From Streptomyces sp. CCM_MD2014 (GTDB taxonomy: Bacteria > Actinomycetota > Actinomycetes > Streptomycetales > Streptomycetaceae), in the NCBI RefSeq assembly GCF_000772045.1, contig NZ_CP009754.1, forward strand, positions 1,364,001 through 1,428,000: 64,000 nucleotides of DNA. The letters are read 5' to 3'. A program made the translations under genes and the position numbers. Of this stretch, positions 57,430 through 64,000 are shown one piece after another. The notes below the pieces were generated by a model. That model worked only from the letters and a program-made list of their open reading frames with translations, searched no databases and was not told where the DNA came from. Within the stretch, counting starts at the first letter, position 1; every line of letters starts with the position of its first letter.

Positions 57430-58288
57430 GCAGCCGCCGCATCGTCTCGGCCGCGCGCACGGCGGCGTCCGCGCAGCAGTTGTTGAACAGCACGTGCAGC
57501 TCCTCCGACAGGCGTGCCGCGCGCCGCAGACGGGGCACGCGGGCGGCGAGTTCGAGCACGTCGTAGTCGTACCGGAAGCGGTCCTCCTTGGTGCCCCTCC
57601 CCCACGCCGGACTGCGGCCGTGGAAGCGGACGACGGCGAGGGCGGGCCGGGTGACCGGCGCGACGGGCGGCAAGGAGCCGGACAAACCCTGAGCCATGTC
57701 GGTGCCGACCGCCGAGGCCCCCAGAGTCGACAGAAGGACGTGCGTGCTCTCCGCCTGCTCCGGCTCCCACCAGCCCGGATGCCGGAACTCCACCGCGAGG
57801 GGCCAGCCCCGCGCTCGCCGCACACACGCGTCGAGGGCCGCCTCCGCCCAGGAACCGGGCGCGAACCACGGCGGGAACTGGAACAGCACGGTGCCGAGCC
57901 GCCCGGCCTCGCGCAGCGGCGCGATCGCGTCGGCGAATCTCCCCCACACCTCGTCCAGCAGTCCGTCGCTCACCTGCCCGCGTCCGAGCCGCCCCCGCCC
58001 GGTCCCGCGCAGGTCGGCGGGGAGGGCCTCCGCACGCGTGGGGTGCCCCGTCAGCAGGGAGAAGGCCTTGACGTCGAAACGGAAGTCCTCCGGAGTGCGC
58101 TCCACCCACAGCTCGCTGTTGCGCCGGCTGGGCAGCGCGTAGTACCCGGCGTCCACTTCGACGACGGGCAGCCGCGAGGCGTAGTGCCGCAGTCGTCCTT
58201 CCGCGTCCCGGCGCCCGCGGGGATACCAGCCGCTCGCGAGGAGTTGCCGGTCCGTCCACGAGCATGCCCCGACCAGAATGTCACCCAT
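57410..58288 (-). CDS. DUF72 family protein
   Basis: 292 residues, a TIM-barrel of the DUF72 (YecE-like) family: GDILVGACSWTDRQLLASGWYPRGRRDAEGRLRHYASRLPVVEVDAGYYALPSRRNSELWVERTPEDFRFDVKAFSLLTGHP, LLFQFPPWF and AVEFRHPGWW. The function is unknown; some members lie in oxidative or nucleic-acid contexts. The ATG at 58288 directly follows the arms of a hairpin (58289-58313) that ends the upstream beta-galactosidase gene, and no ribosome site lies between. Confidence 0.83.
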   Translation of the reverse strand: MGDILVGACSWTDRQLLASGWYPRGRRDAEGRLRHYASRLPVVEVDAGYYALPSRRNSELWVERTPEDFRFDVKAFSLLTGHPTRAEALPADLRGTGRGRLGRGQVSDGLLDEVWGRFADAIAPLREAGRLGTVLFQFPPWFAPGSWAEAALDACVRRARGWPLAVEFRHPGWWEPEQAESTHVLLSTLGASAVGTDMAQGLSGSLPPVAPVTRPALAVVRFHGRSPAWGRGTKEDRFRYDYDVLELAARVPRLRRAARLSEELHVLFNNCCADAAVRAAETMRRLLTEPRR

Positions 58289-58313
58289 GGGAGCCCGGAT
58301 ACCCCGGGCTCCC
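58289..58313 (-). terminator. Hairpin between the beta-galactosidase stop and the DUF72 start codon
   Basis: Perfect 10-bp stem GGGAGCCCGG (58289-58298) with CCGGGCTCCC (58304-58313) and a 5-base loop. On the minus strand it is about 15 bases after the beta-galactosidase stop and its last base is the one before the DUF72 ATG. Confidence 0.8.
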
Positions 58314-58328
58314 GATCCCCATCAGGTT

Positions 58329-61300
58329 CTACTCCGTCGCCGTCGGCCGCCGCGAGGCGCGCGTGGCGTCACGGACGTCGGTGAGCGGGCGCAGCCGGTA
58401 GGTGTACGCGTAGTCCCGGTCGGCGAAGAGCTTGAACTCGTCGTGGGTGTGCGCGCCCCAGCTGTTGTCGCCGCCGACACCCATCTGACGGTGGTTCAGG
58501 CGCAGGACGACCTCGTCCCTCGGGGTGAGCTGGTAGTCGTGCCGCACGCCGGCCGACAGATCCTCCGGCGTGAAGTACGAGGCGTTGGCCTCCAGCAGGG
58601 TTTCGCCGGAGGCGAGCAGGCCCACGCCGTGCCGGTCGGTGAGGGCGATCCAGCGGACGTCGGTCTTGTTGCCGTTCTCCTGCGGGCGGATGTAGGGGGT
58701 CCACTGCTCGGCGACGGTCCCGGAGTACAGGCCGACGTCCGTGCCGTCGTTGCGGTCCCAGTGGTTCTCCTCGGGGCCGCGGCCGTACCAGTGCACGCGG
58801 TCCAGACGGCGCGGCAGGAAGAGCATGGTGCCGACCTCGGGGATGTACGGCAGGTTCGCGGCGCCCGGGTGCAGGGTGTTGTCGACCTTGACCTCGCCGT
58901 TGCCGAACACCGTGTAGGTGGTGCTGTAGGCGGACTCCACCGAGGTGGGCAGGGTGCCGGTGACCTTGATCTCGACCGCCCGGTCGCCGAGCGCGCGCAC
59001 GGCTACGCCGGTGACCTTGCGGCGGGCGCCGGCGTCGCGCCAGGTCTGGTTGCGGGTGTGCTGGCCGTTGCCCTTGTCGTTGTCGGTGGGCGCGCGCCAG
59101 AAGTTGGGCACGGGCCCGGAGGTGATCAGGGGGCGGCCCTTGGCCTCGTAGGAGGTGAGGGTGCCGGTGGCCTTGTCGACGGTGACCGAGAAGTCCTCGC
59201 CGGTGATCCTGACGTCCTTGTCGCGGTCCTGGTGGCGCAGGGCCGGGACGCTCTCCAGGCGTGCCGGGACGGGGGCGGGGGCGTCGCTCTCGACGGGGAG
59301 CTGCTGCCGGGCCACCTCGAAGCCCGCCTTCGCCCAGGGGGTGGACTCCTTGGTGGTGAAGGAGAGCTGCAGGAAGTACTCGGTGCCCGGGTCCGGGTCG
59401 CGGGGCAGGCGTAGAGGGACGGTGATGTCCTTCTCCGACCGCGGTGCCACGTCCAGTTGGTCGCGGGTCAGCTTTCCGCGCCGCACGACCTCGCCGTCGG
59501 CGACGAGTTCCCAGCGGCCGTCGAACTCGCGGAGGTGGGTGAAGAGGTACTCGTTGACGAGGGTGACCGCGCCGGGGCCGCCGCCCGGGGTGCTGACCGC
59601 GTTGACGGCCTGGTAGACGCGCTTGACCTCGGCGGCCTTGCCGGTGTGGCCGCGGTCCGCGGTGACGATGCCGTCCGCGACGAAGGCGCCGTCGTTCGGG
59701 TTGTCACCCCAGTCGCCGCCGTAGGCGAGGAACGTCTTGTCCCGGGGCCGCTTCCGCTCGCTCTTCACGGTGGCGGCGTCGAACCAGAACCGCACGCCGT
59801 CGTCGCCGGGACCGCGGCCGTCGGAGGCCAGCTCGCCGGCGCCGAGGGCGCGGGCGTAGACGCGGGCGCGGCGGATGGTGCCGCTGAACTCCCGTACCTG
59901 GTTGTCGGCGTCGGAGGCGAGGGCGAGGGGCGCGGTGTTGCTGCTGGGGCGCCGGTCGGTGGTGCGGGTGGCCCGGACCGTGCCGTCGACGTAGAGGGTC
60001 AGGGTCCCGGCGTCGGCGTCGAAGACGCCCGCGAGGTGGTGCTCGCGGCCGGTCCAGTCGTCCGGCACGGTCCAGTTCGCGGTGATCCACTGGCCCTCGG
60101 AGTGGATGAAGAACTCCAGGGTCCGGCCGTTCTGCTTCAGCGCGTACTGGGTGTCGCCCTTGGCGATGATCGGCTGGTGGTAGCCCGTCACGTGCGGGGT
60201 GACCCAGGCTTCCAGGGTCAGGGAGCCGGTGAGGTCGAGGCTGTCGTCGCGTTCGAAGACGGTGATGCCGGACAGGCCCTTGTCGCGGTCGAGGGTGCCG
60301 CGGGTGGCGAGGATCTCGCCGCGCAGCCCGGCGGGTCCTGCCTCGGTGAGCAGGGTGCGGGCGGGGACGGGCGTGTAGAGGGACTGGTCCACGAAATCCC
60401 AGATCCAGCCGCCCTGGAGGACGTCGTACCGGCGGACGATGTCCCAGTACTTCTTGAAGTTGCCGGTCGAGTTCCCCATCGAGTGGGCGTACTCGATCAT
60501 GACGTACGGCCGGGTGTCGGAGGTGTCCTTCGCGCGCTGCTCGACGCGCTGCGGGCTGTCGTACATCTCCGAGCGGATGTCGCTGACGCCGGGGCGGTCG
60601 TCGCCCTCGTACTGGATGACGCGGGTGTCGTCGTAGGAGCGGATCCAGTCGTGCATGGCGGTGAAGGTGGAGCCGCCGCCCGCCTCGTTGCCCAGCGACC
60701 AGATGACGACCGAGGCGTGGTTCTTGTCGCGGTGCACCATGTTCTGGGCGCGGGCGACGCAGGCGGCGGTCCAGTCCGGGTGGTCGCCGGGGTACTCGCC
60801 GCGGATGCCGTGGGTCTCCAGGTTGGTCTCGTCGACGAGGTAGAGGCCGTACTCGTCGGCCAGTTCCAGCCAGTACGGGTTGTTGGGGTAGTGCGAGGTG
60901 CGGACGCTGTTCATGTTCATCCGCTTGATGATCTTGATGTCCTCGACCATGTCCTCGCGGGTGAGCGCGGTGCCGCGGGAGGGGTGCATCTCGTGGCGGT
61001 TGGTGCCGCGGATCGACACCGGCTCGCCGTTGATCCGCATCAGCCCGTCCTTGAGCGCGAACTCGCGGAAGCCGACCCGGTGCGACAGGGTCTCGGTCAC
61101 CTTCCCGGCGGGGTCGCGCAGGCGCAGGACGGCCGTGTACAGGTCGGGGTGTTCGGCGGACCAGAGCCGGGGCTTGGGCACGGCCTTGGCCGCCCGGACG
61201 GTGACGTCCTCGCCGGCGCGGGCCGCGCCGACGTCGACGGGCTGCTCCAGCGGCCGGGACCAGACGGCGTGGCCGCGCGCGTCGTACAGCTGGGTCTCGA

Positions 61301-62234
61301 CGGTGTAGCGGCCGGTACCGCCCTCGCCGTACGCCCGCACGCTCGCGGTGACAGCCAGTTCGGCGCCGGTGTAGGTGGCGTCGAGCGGGGTGTCGAGCTT
61401 GAAGTCGCGCAGGTGCACGGCCGGGGTGGAGTAGAGGTGGACCGAGCGGAAGATGCCGCTCACCCGGATCATGTCCTGGTCCTCCATCCAGTCGCCGTCG
61501 GAGTAGCGGTAGACCTCGACGGCGATCTGGTTGGTGCCGGGCTTGAGGTGGTCGGTGACGTCGTACTCGGAGGGGGTGTAGGAGTCCTCGTCGTAGCCGA
61601 CCAGTTCGCCGTTGATCCACACGTAGTGCGCGGACTTGACGCCCTCGAAGTGGAGGAAGGTGCGGCGGCCCTTCCAGTCGCGGGGGACGGTGAAGGTGCG
61701 CCGGTACTGGCCGACCGGGTTGTAGCGGGTCGGCGCGGCGGGCGGCTGCGGCTCCTCGCCCAGGCCGTTGGGGCCCCAGTACGGGTAGGTGATGTTCAGG
61801 TAGATGGGGAAGTCGTGGCCGTGCAGCTGCCACACGGAGGGGACCGGGATGGTCTCCCAGTCGGCGTCGTCCACGTCGGTGCGGTGGAAGTCGGCGTCCC
61901 GGTCCTCGGGGCGGTCGGCGTAGGCGAACTTCCAGGTGCCGTCCAGGCTCAGCCGGTAGGGCGAGCGGGCGCGGTCTCCGGCGAGTGCCTGCTTGACGTC
62001 CTCGTACGGCGTGAGTGTGGCGTGCGGCGGTTCGGTGCCGAGCCGGAAGACACCGAAGTCGTTCCACTCCGGGGTCTCGTCGGCCGCCGCCCTCCGTCCG
62101 GCGGCGTGCGCGGCGACGGGCGACGCGGAGAGGGCGAGCGCGCCGAGGACGGCGGCCCCGCCCTCCAGGAGACGGCGGCGGCTGACGACCGGGCGGGCCG
62201 GGAACGGGGCGGGTGACGCGGGAGAGTGCGGCAT
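58329..62234 (-). CDS. Secreted (Tat) glycoside hydrolase family 2 beta-galactosidase with LamG-like insertion
   Basis: 1301 residues, the LacZ type. A twin-arginine signal (VSRRRLLEGGAAVLGALALSA) precedes the mature enzyme, so it is exported folded. Domains: jelly roll sugar-binding (about 50-240), immunoglobulin-like (240-390), TIM barrel with WSLGNEAGGG (acid/base Glu about 515) and YVMIEYAHSMGNS (nucleophile Glu about 579), then a LamG-like domain at about 660-790 (VFERDDSLDLTGSLTLEAWVTP...HHLAGVFDADAGTLTLYVDG), and a large C-terminal LacZ domain. ATG at 62234 chosen over the one at 62273. It is transcribed toward the DUF72 gene. Confidence 0.92.
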   Translation of the reverse strand: MPHSPASPAPFPARPVVSRRRLLEGGAAVLGALALSASPVAAHAAGRRAAADETPEWNDFGVFRLGTEPPHATLTPYEDVKQALAGDRARSPYRLSLDGTWKFAYADRPEDRDADFHRTDVDDADWETIPVPSVWQLHGHDFPIYLNITYPYWGPNGLGEEPQPPAAPTRYNPVGQYRRTFTVPRDWKGRRTFLHFEGVKSAHYVWINGELVGYDEDSYTPSEYDVTDHLKPGTNQIAVEVYRYSDGDWMEDQDMIRVSGIFRSVHLYSTPAVHLRDFKLDTPLDATYTGAELAVTASVRAYGEGGTGRYTVETQLYDARGHAVWSRPLEQPVDVGAARAGEDVTVRAAKAVPKPRLWSAEHPDLYTAVLRLRDPAGKVTETLSHRVGFREFALKDGLMRINGEPVSIRGTNRHEMHPSRGTALTREDMVEDIKIIKRMNMNSVRTSHYPNNPYWLELADEYGLYLVDETNLETHGIRGEYPGDHPDWTAACVARAQNMVHRDKNHASVVIWSLGNEAGGGSTFTAMHDWIRSYDDTRVIQYEGDDRPGVSDIRSEMYDSPQRVEQRAKDTSDTRPYVMIEYAHSMGNSTGNFKKYWDIVRRYDVLQGGWIWDFVDQSLYTPVPARTLLTEAGPAGLRGEILATRGTLDRDKGLSGITVFERDDSLDLTGSLTLEAWVTPHVTGYHQPIIAKGDTQYALKQNGRTLEFFIHSEGQWITANWTVPDDWTGREHHLAGVFDADAGTLTLYVDGTVRATRTTDRRPSSNTAPLALASDADNQVREFSGTIRRARVYARALGAGELASDGRGPGDDGVRFWFDAATVKSERKRPRDKTFLAYGGDWGDNPNDGAFVADGIVTADRGHTGKAAEVKRVYQAVNAVSTPGGGPGAVTLVNEYLFTHLREFDGRWELVADGEVVRRGKLTRDQLDVAPRSEKDITVPLRLPRDPDPGTEYFLQLSFTTKESTPWAKAGFEVARQQLPVESDAPAPVPARLESVPALRHQDRDKDVRITGEDFSVTVDKATGTLTSYEAKGRPLITSGPVPNFWRAPTDNDKGNGQHTRNQTWRDAGARRKVTGVAVRALGDRAVEIKVTGTLPTSVESAYSTTYTVFGNGEVKVDNTLHPGAANLPYIPEVGTMLFLPRRLDRVHWYGRGPEENHWDRNDGTDVGLYSGTVAEQWTPYIRPQENGNKTDVRWIALTDRHGVGLLASGETLLEANASYFTPEDLSAGVRHDYQLTPRDEVVLRLNHRQMGVGGDNSWGAHTHDEFKLFADRDYAYTYRLRPLTDVRDATRASRRPTATE

Positions 62235-62287
62235 GACCGTGGCCTTCCGTGGGCTTCGGGGGCGGCTCAACACACGGTGCTTCGAAT

Positions 62288-62317
62288 GCAGTTGAGGGTG
62301 GGGCGGTGCTCAACTGC
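62288..62317. promoter_or_regulatory. Inverted repeat upstream of the beta-galactosidase gene
   Basis: GCAGTTGAG (62288-62296) and CTCAACTGC (62309-62317) form perfect 9-bp arms 12 bases apart, about 55-85 bp upstream of the beta-galactosidase ATG. Candidate repressor operator or leader hairpin; no regulator gene is next to it. Confidence 0.5.
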
Positions 62318-62480
62318 CGGTGACGCGGTGACTACCGGATCAGACTCACCCTAGAACTCGAACAGAACCGAATCAATTATCCCGTCGGAGTTTGTTTGTT
62401 CCTGATGGGCGGCGGTGCCTCCAGCCCGACCGGGCACGGGACGCGGACCCTCGGGGCACCCGGGTCTGCCCCCAGGGCTC

Positions 62481-62509
62481 CTGACCTGGAGACGATCACC
62501 ACGTAACGT
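62481..62509 (+). promoter_or_regulatory. Leaderless promoter of the ricin-lectin membrane protein
   Basis: CTGACC (62481-62486) is close to a -35, spacer is 17 bases, and TAACGT (62504-62509) is the -10. Six bases later is the GTG start at 62516, so translation starts at the transcript 5' end. Confidence 0.6.
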
Positions 62510-62515
62510 CCTTGC

Positions 62516-63907
62516 GTGAACTTGTGGACTTCCCTGGAGCCCGCGTCCGCCACCGTCGATCCCGGCAGCAGTACGCGCGTACGGCTGCGGGTGCGCAACA
62601 CCGGTGACGTGGTGGACGAGTACCGGTTCGAACCCGTCGGGGACGTGGCCCCCTGGACGACGGTCGAGCCGCCGACCCTGCGCCTGTACCCGGGCACGAC
62701 CGGCACCGTGGAGCTGACGTTCGCTCCGCCGCGTACGCCGGACGCGGCGGCGGGGCCGAACCCGTACGCGGTGCGCATCACGCCGACCGAGCACCCCGAC
62801 GCGGTGACGGTACCGGAGGGAAACCTCACGATCACGGCGTTCACCGAGGTGCGGGCCGAACTGGTACCGCCGACGGTGAAGGGGCGGTTCCGGGGGCGGC
62901 CGCGGCTGGCGGTGGACAACCTCGGCAACACGAAGGTGACCGCCTCGGTCGCGGGCAGCGACACCGGCGACCACCTCTCGTACGAGATCCGGCCGTCGAA
63001 CGTGCAGATCGAGCCGGGCCGTGCGGCGTTCGTGGAGACGACGCTGAAGCCGAAGCAGATCATCTGGTTCGGGGCCAAGGAGGAACGGCCGTACAAGCTG
63101 GCGGTACGCCGCTCCGGCGTCGATCCCACCGACGTCGAGGGCACCTACGTCCAGCGCGGCTTCCTGCCCCGCTGGCTGGCCACCTTCCTCGGCATCTTCA
63201 CGGCCCTCGCGCTGGCGTTCGTGATGATCTGGATCGCGTACAAGCCACAGGTCCGCACCAGCGCCACCGAGCAGACCCAGCAGGCGGGCGCCGCACTGGC
63301 CCCCAGTCCCAGTGCCAGCCCCCAGACCCTGCCCAGCACCGCCGAGTCCGCGCCCGCCGAGCAGCCGAAGGTGCAGGAACCGGCCGCGGAGCAGCCGAAG
63401 GGCGACGGCGGCGGGGGCGGGGGCGCAGAAGAAGAGGCGCCGGCTCCCAAGAAGCCCGAGAAGGAGACCTCCGGCGGGGGCGGCGAGGAGAAGCCGGACA
63501 CCGAGGCCCCGGAGCCCGTCGCCCCCGGCACGACCATCTACGGTCACGCCTCGAACCGCTGCATCGAGGTGGCGGGGCACAAGTGGCGGGACGGTGCGCC
63601 GCTGCAGATCGCGGACTGCACCGGCAAGGCCTGGCAGAAGTGGGACTTCCGGCCCGACGGCACGATCCGCTCGCTCGGCCTGTGCATGGACGCGACCTGG
63701 GGCGGTACGGCCAACGGCACGGTGGTCCAGGTGGCGGTGTGCAGCGGCAACCCGGCCCAGCAGTTCATCCTGGCCGGGCCCAAGGACCTGGTCAACGTGC
63801 AGGCCAACAAGTGCGTGGACGTGGTCGACGAGAAGACCGGCAACGGCGCCAGGCTCCAGCTGTGGGAGTGCAACGGTCAGGACAACCAGAAGTGGAGCAC
63901 CCGCTGA
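62516..63907 (+). CDS. Membrane-anchored protein with beta-sandwich head and ricin B-type lectin domain
   Basis: 463 residues from a GTG. Residues about 1-215 are two beta-sandwich modules of the hydrolase-associated type (SLEPASATVDPGSSTRVRLRVRNTGDVVDEYRFEPVG...VTVPEGNLTITAFTEVRAELVPPTVKGRF). A single transmembrane helix follows at about 219-242 (WLATFLGIFTALALAFVMIWIAY), then a Pro/Ala/Glu/Gly-rich linker, then at about 338-463 a ricin-type beta-trefoil with QKW motifs (QADCTGKAWQKWDF-like and QDNQKWSTR). The lectin part would face outward if the head is cytoplasmic. Sugar bound and role are unknown. Confidence 0.82.
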   Translation: MNLWTSLEPASATVDPGSSTRVRLRVRNTGDVVDEYRFEPVGDVAPWTTVEPPTLRLYPGTTGTVELTFAPPRTPDAAAGPNPYAVRITPTEHPDAVTVPEGNLTITAFTEVRAELVPPTVKGRFRGRPRLAVDNLGNTKVTASVAGSDTGDHLSYEIRPSNVQIEPGRAAFVETTLKPKQIIWFGAKEERPYKLAVRRSGVDPTDVEGTYVQRGFLPRWLATFLGIFTALALAFVMIWIAYKPQVRTSATEQTQQAGAALAPSPSASPQTLPSTAESAPAEQPKVQEPAAEQPKGDGGGGGGAEEEAPAPKKPEKETSGGGGEEKPDTEAPEPVAPGTTIYGHASNRCIEVAGHKWRDGAPLQIADCTGKAWQKWDFRPDGTIRSLGLCMDATWGGTANGTVVQVAVCSGNPAQQFILAGPKDLVNVQANKCVDVVDEKTGNGARLQLWECNGQDNQKWSTR

Positions 63908-63929
63908 CCCCGGCCGGGGCAGCAGGGGG

Positions 63930-64000
63930 TCAGTTCCGGGTCGTGGGGACCACGGAGGCCCACTCGACGGTGCGGTCGCACCAGCGGTCCAGCAGGACAC
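63930..64000 (-). CDS. Unidentified gene, C-terminal end only
   Basis: Only the last 22 codons of a minus-strand gene are in the window: VLLDRWCDRTVEWASVVPTTRN and a TGA at 63932-63930. It reads like coding sequence, with Trp and charged residues and no stop in frame to the right edge. The product cannot be named. Confidence 0.4.
   Translation of the reverse strand, partial: VLLDRWCDRTVEWASVVPTTRN

Noticed and set aside
57013..58265. Long alternative frames over the ArsR and DUF72 genes
   Set aside because: Arg-rich shadow translations; ArsR and DUF72 motifs are clear in the chosen frames.

Overview
The window is high-GC actinobacterial chromosome, almost certainly from a Streptomyces close to S. 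coelicolor. Evidence is the codon bias, the frequent GTG starts with GGAGG-type ribosome sites, the many apparently leaderless starts, and the gene order. A gas vesicle cluster, a transketolase, an ethylmalonyl-CoA pathway cluster, psd-pssA, alkylation-repair genes and a GH2 beta-galactosidase run in the order I remember for S. coelicolor SCO6456 to about SCO6512. That synteny is from memory and was not searched. I see no insertion sequence, prophage, tRNA, rRNA or CRISPR array. This is core-like chromosome with accessory functions.

Layout. 1-4.9 kb: end of a Vms1/Rv2629-like gene, an ABC-F ATPase, a PAP2-diacylglycerol kinase fusion, a methyltransferase and a 56-residue hydrophobic peptide. 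4.9-15.05 kb, minus strand: one long tightly packed run of FAD oxidoreductase, transketolase and LigD-type polymerase, then gvpO-A-F-G-Y-Z-J-L-S-K. It ends in a hairpin that contains the gvpK stop codon. A SigB-like promoter faces this run, and a textbook SigB-like promoter faces the divergent F420-dependent oxidoreductase at 15.2 kb. 16.3-20.4 kb: small unrelated genes and a DUF5107 protein. 20.4-25.5 kb, minus: a four-gene peptidase operon (M55 D-aminopeptidase, M20, S9, S66 LD-carboxypeptidase) with a DasR-type operator upstream. 25.7-37.8 kb: methyltransferase, SpoIIE-type phosphatase, MFS exporter with a beta-sandwich tail, SRPBCC protein, radical SAM protein with an SOS-like box, secreted TAP-type hydrolase, RidA, GNAT and HEAT proteins.

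38.1-47.3 kb, plus: tandem-duplicated 3-hydroxybutyryl-CoA dehydrogenase, a TetR regulator, then ccr-ecm-mcl-maoC-acyl-CoA dehydrogenase. This is the ethylmalonyl-CoA route that turns acetyl-CoA into glyoxylate and C4/C5 acyl-CoAs and supplies extender units for polyketides. The ccr promoter carries a perfect palindrome exactly filling its -35/-10 spacer, and more inverted repeats lie upstream. 47.5-49 kb: psd and pssA, for phosphatidylethanolamine synthesis. 49.3-53.5 kb: glycerate kinase, NUDIX, Sir2, LLM oxidoreductase and MGMT. 53.5-57.4 kb: Ada-AlkA fusion, then a P1B-4 metal ATPase divergent from a CzrA-like ArsR sensor with an inverted repeat between them. 57.4-64 kb: DUF72 protein, a Tat-exported beta-galactosidase with a LamG-like insertion, a membrane-anchored ricin-lectin protein, and the tail of a further gene.

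No unmistakably new defence or biosynthetic system is visible. The best leads are regulatory (DasR-type site on the peptidase operon, operator-in-spacer at ccr, paired SigB-like promoters) and structural (oppositely charged GvpY/GvpZ tails, a 27-bp tandem repeat in the FAD oxidoreductase tail, MFS and ricin domain fusions).
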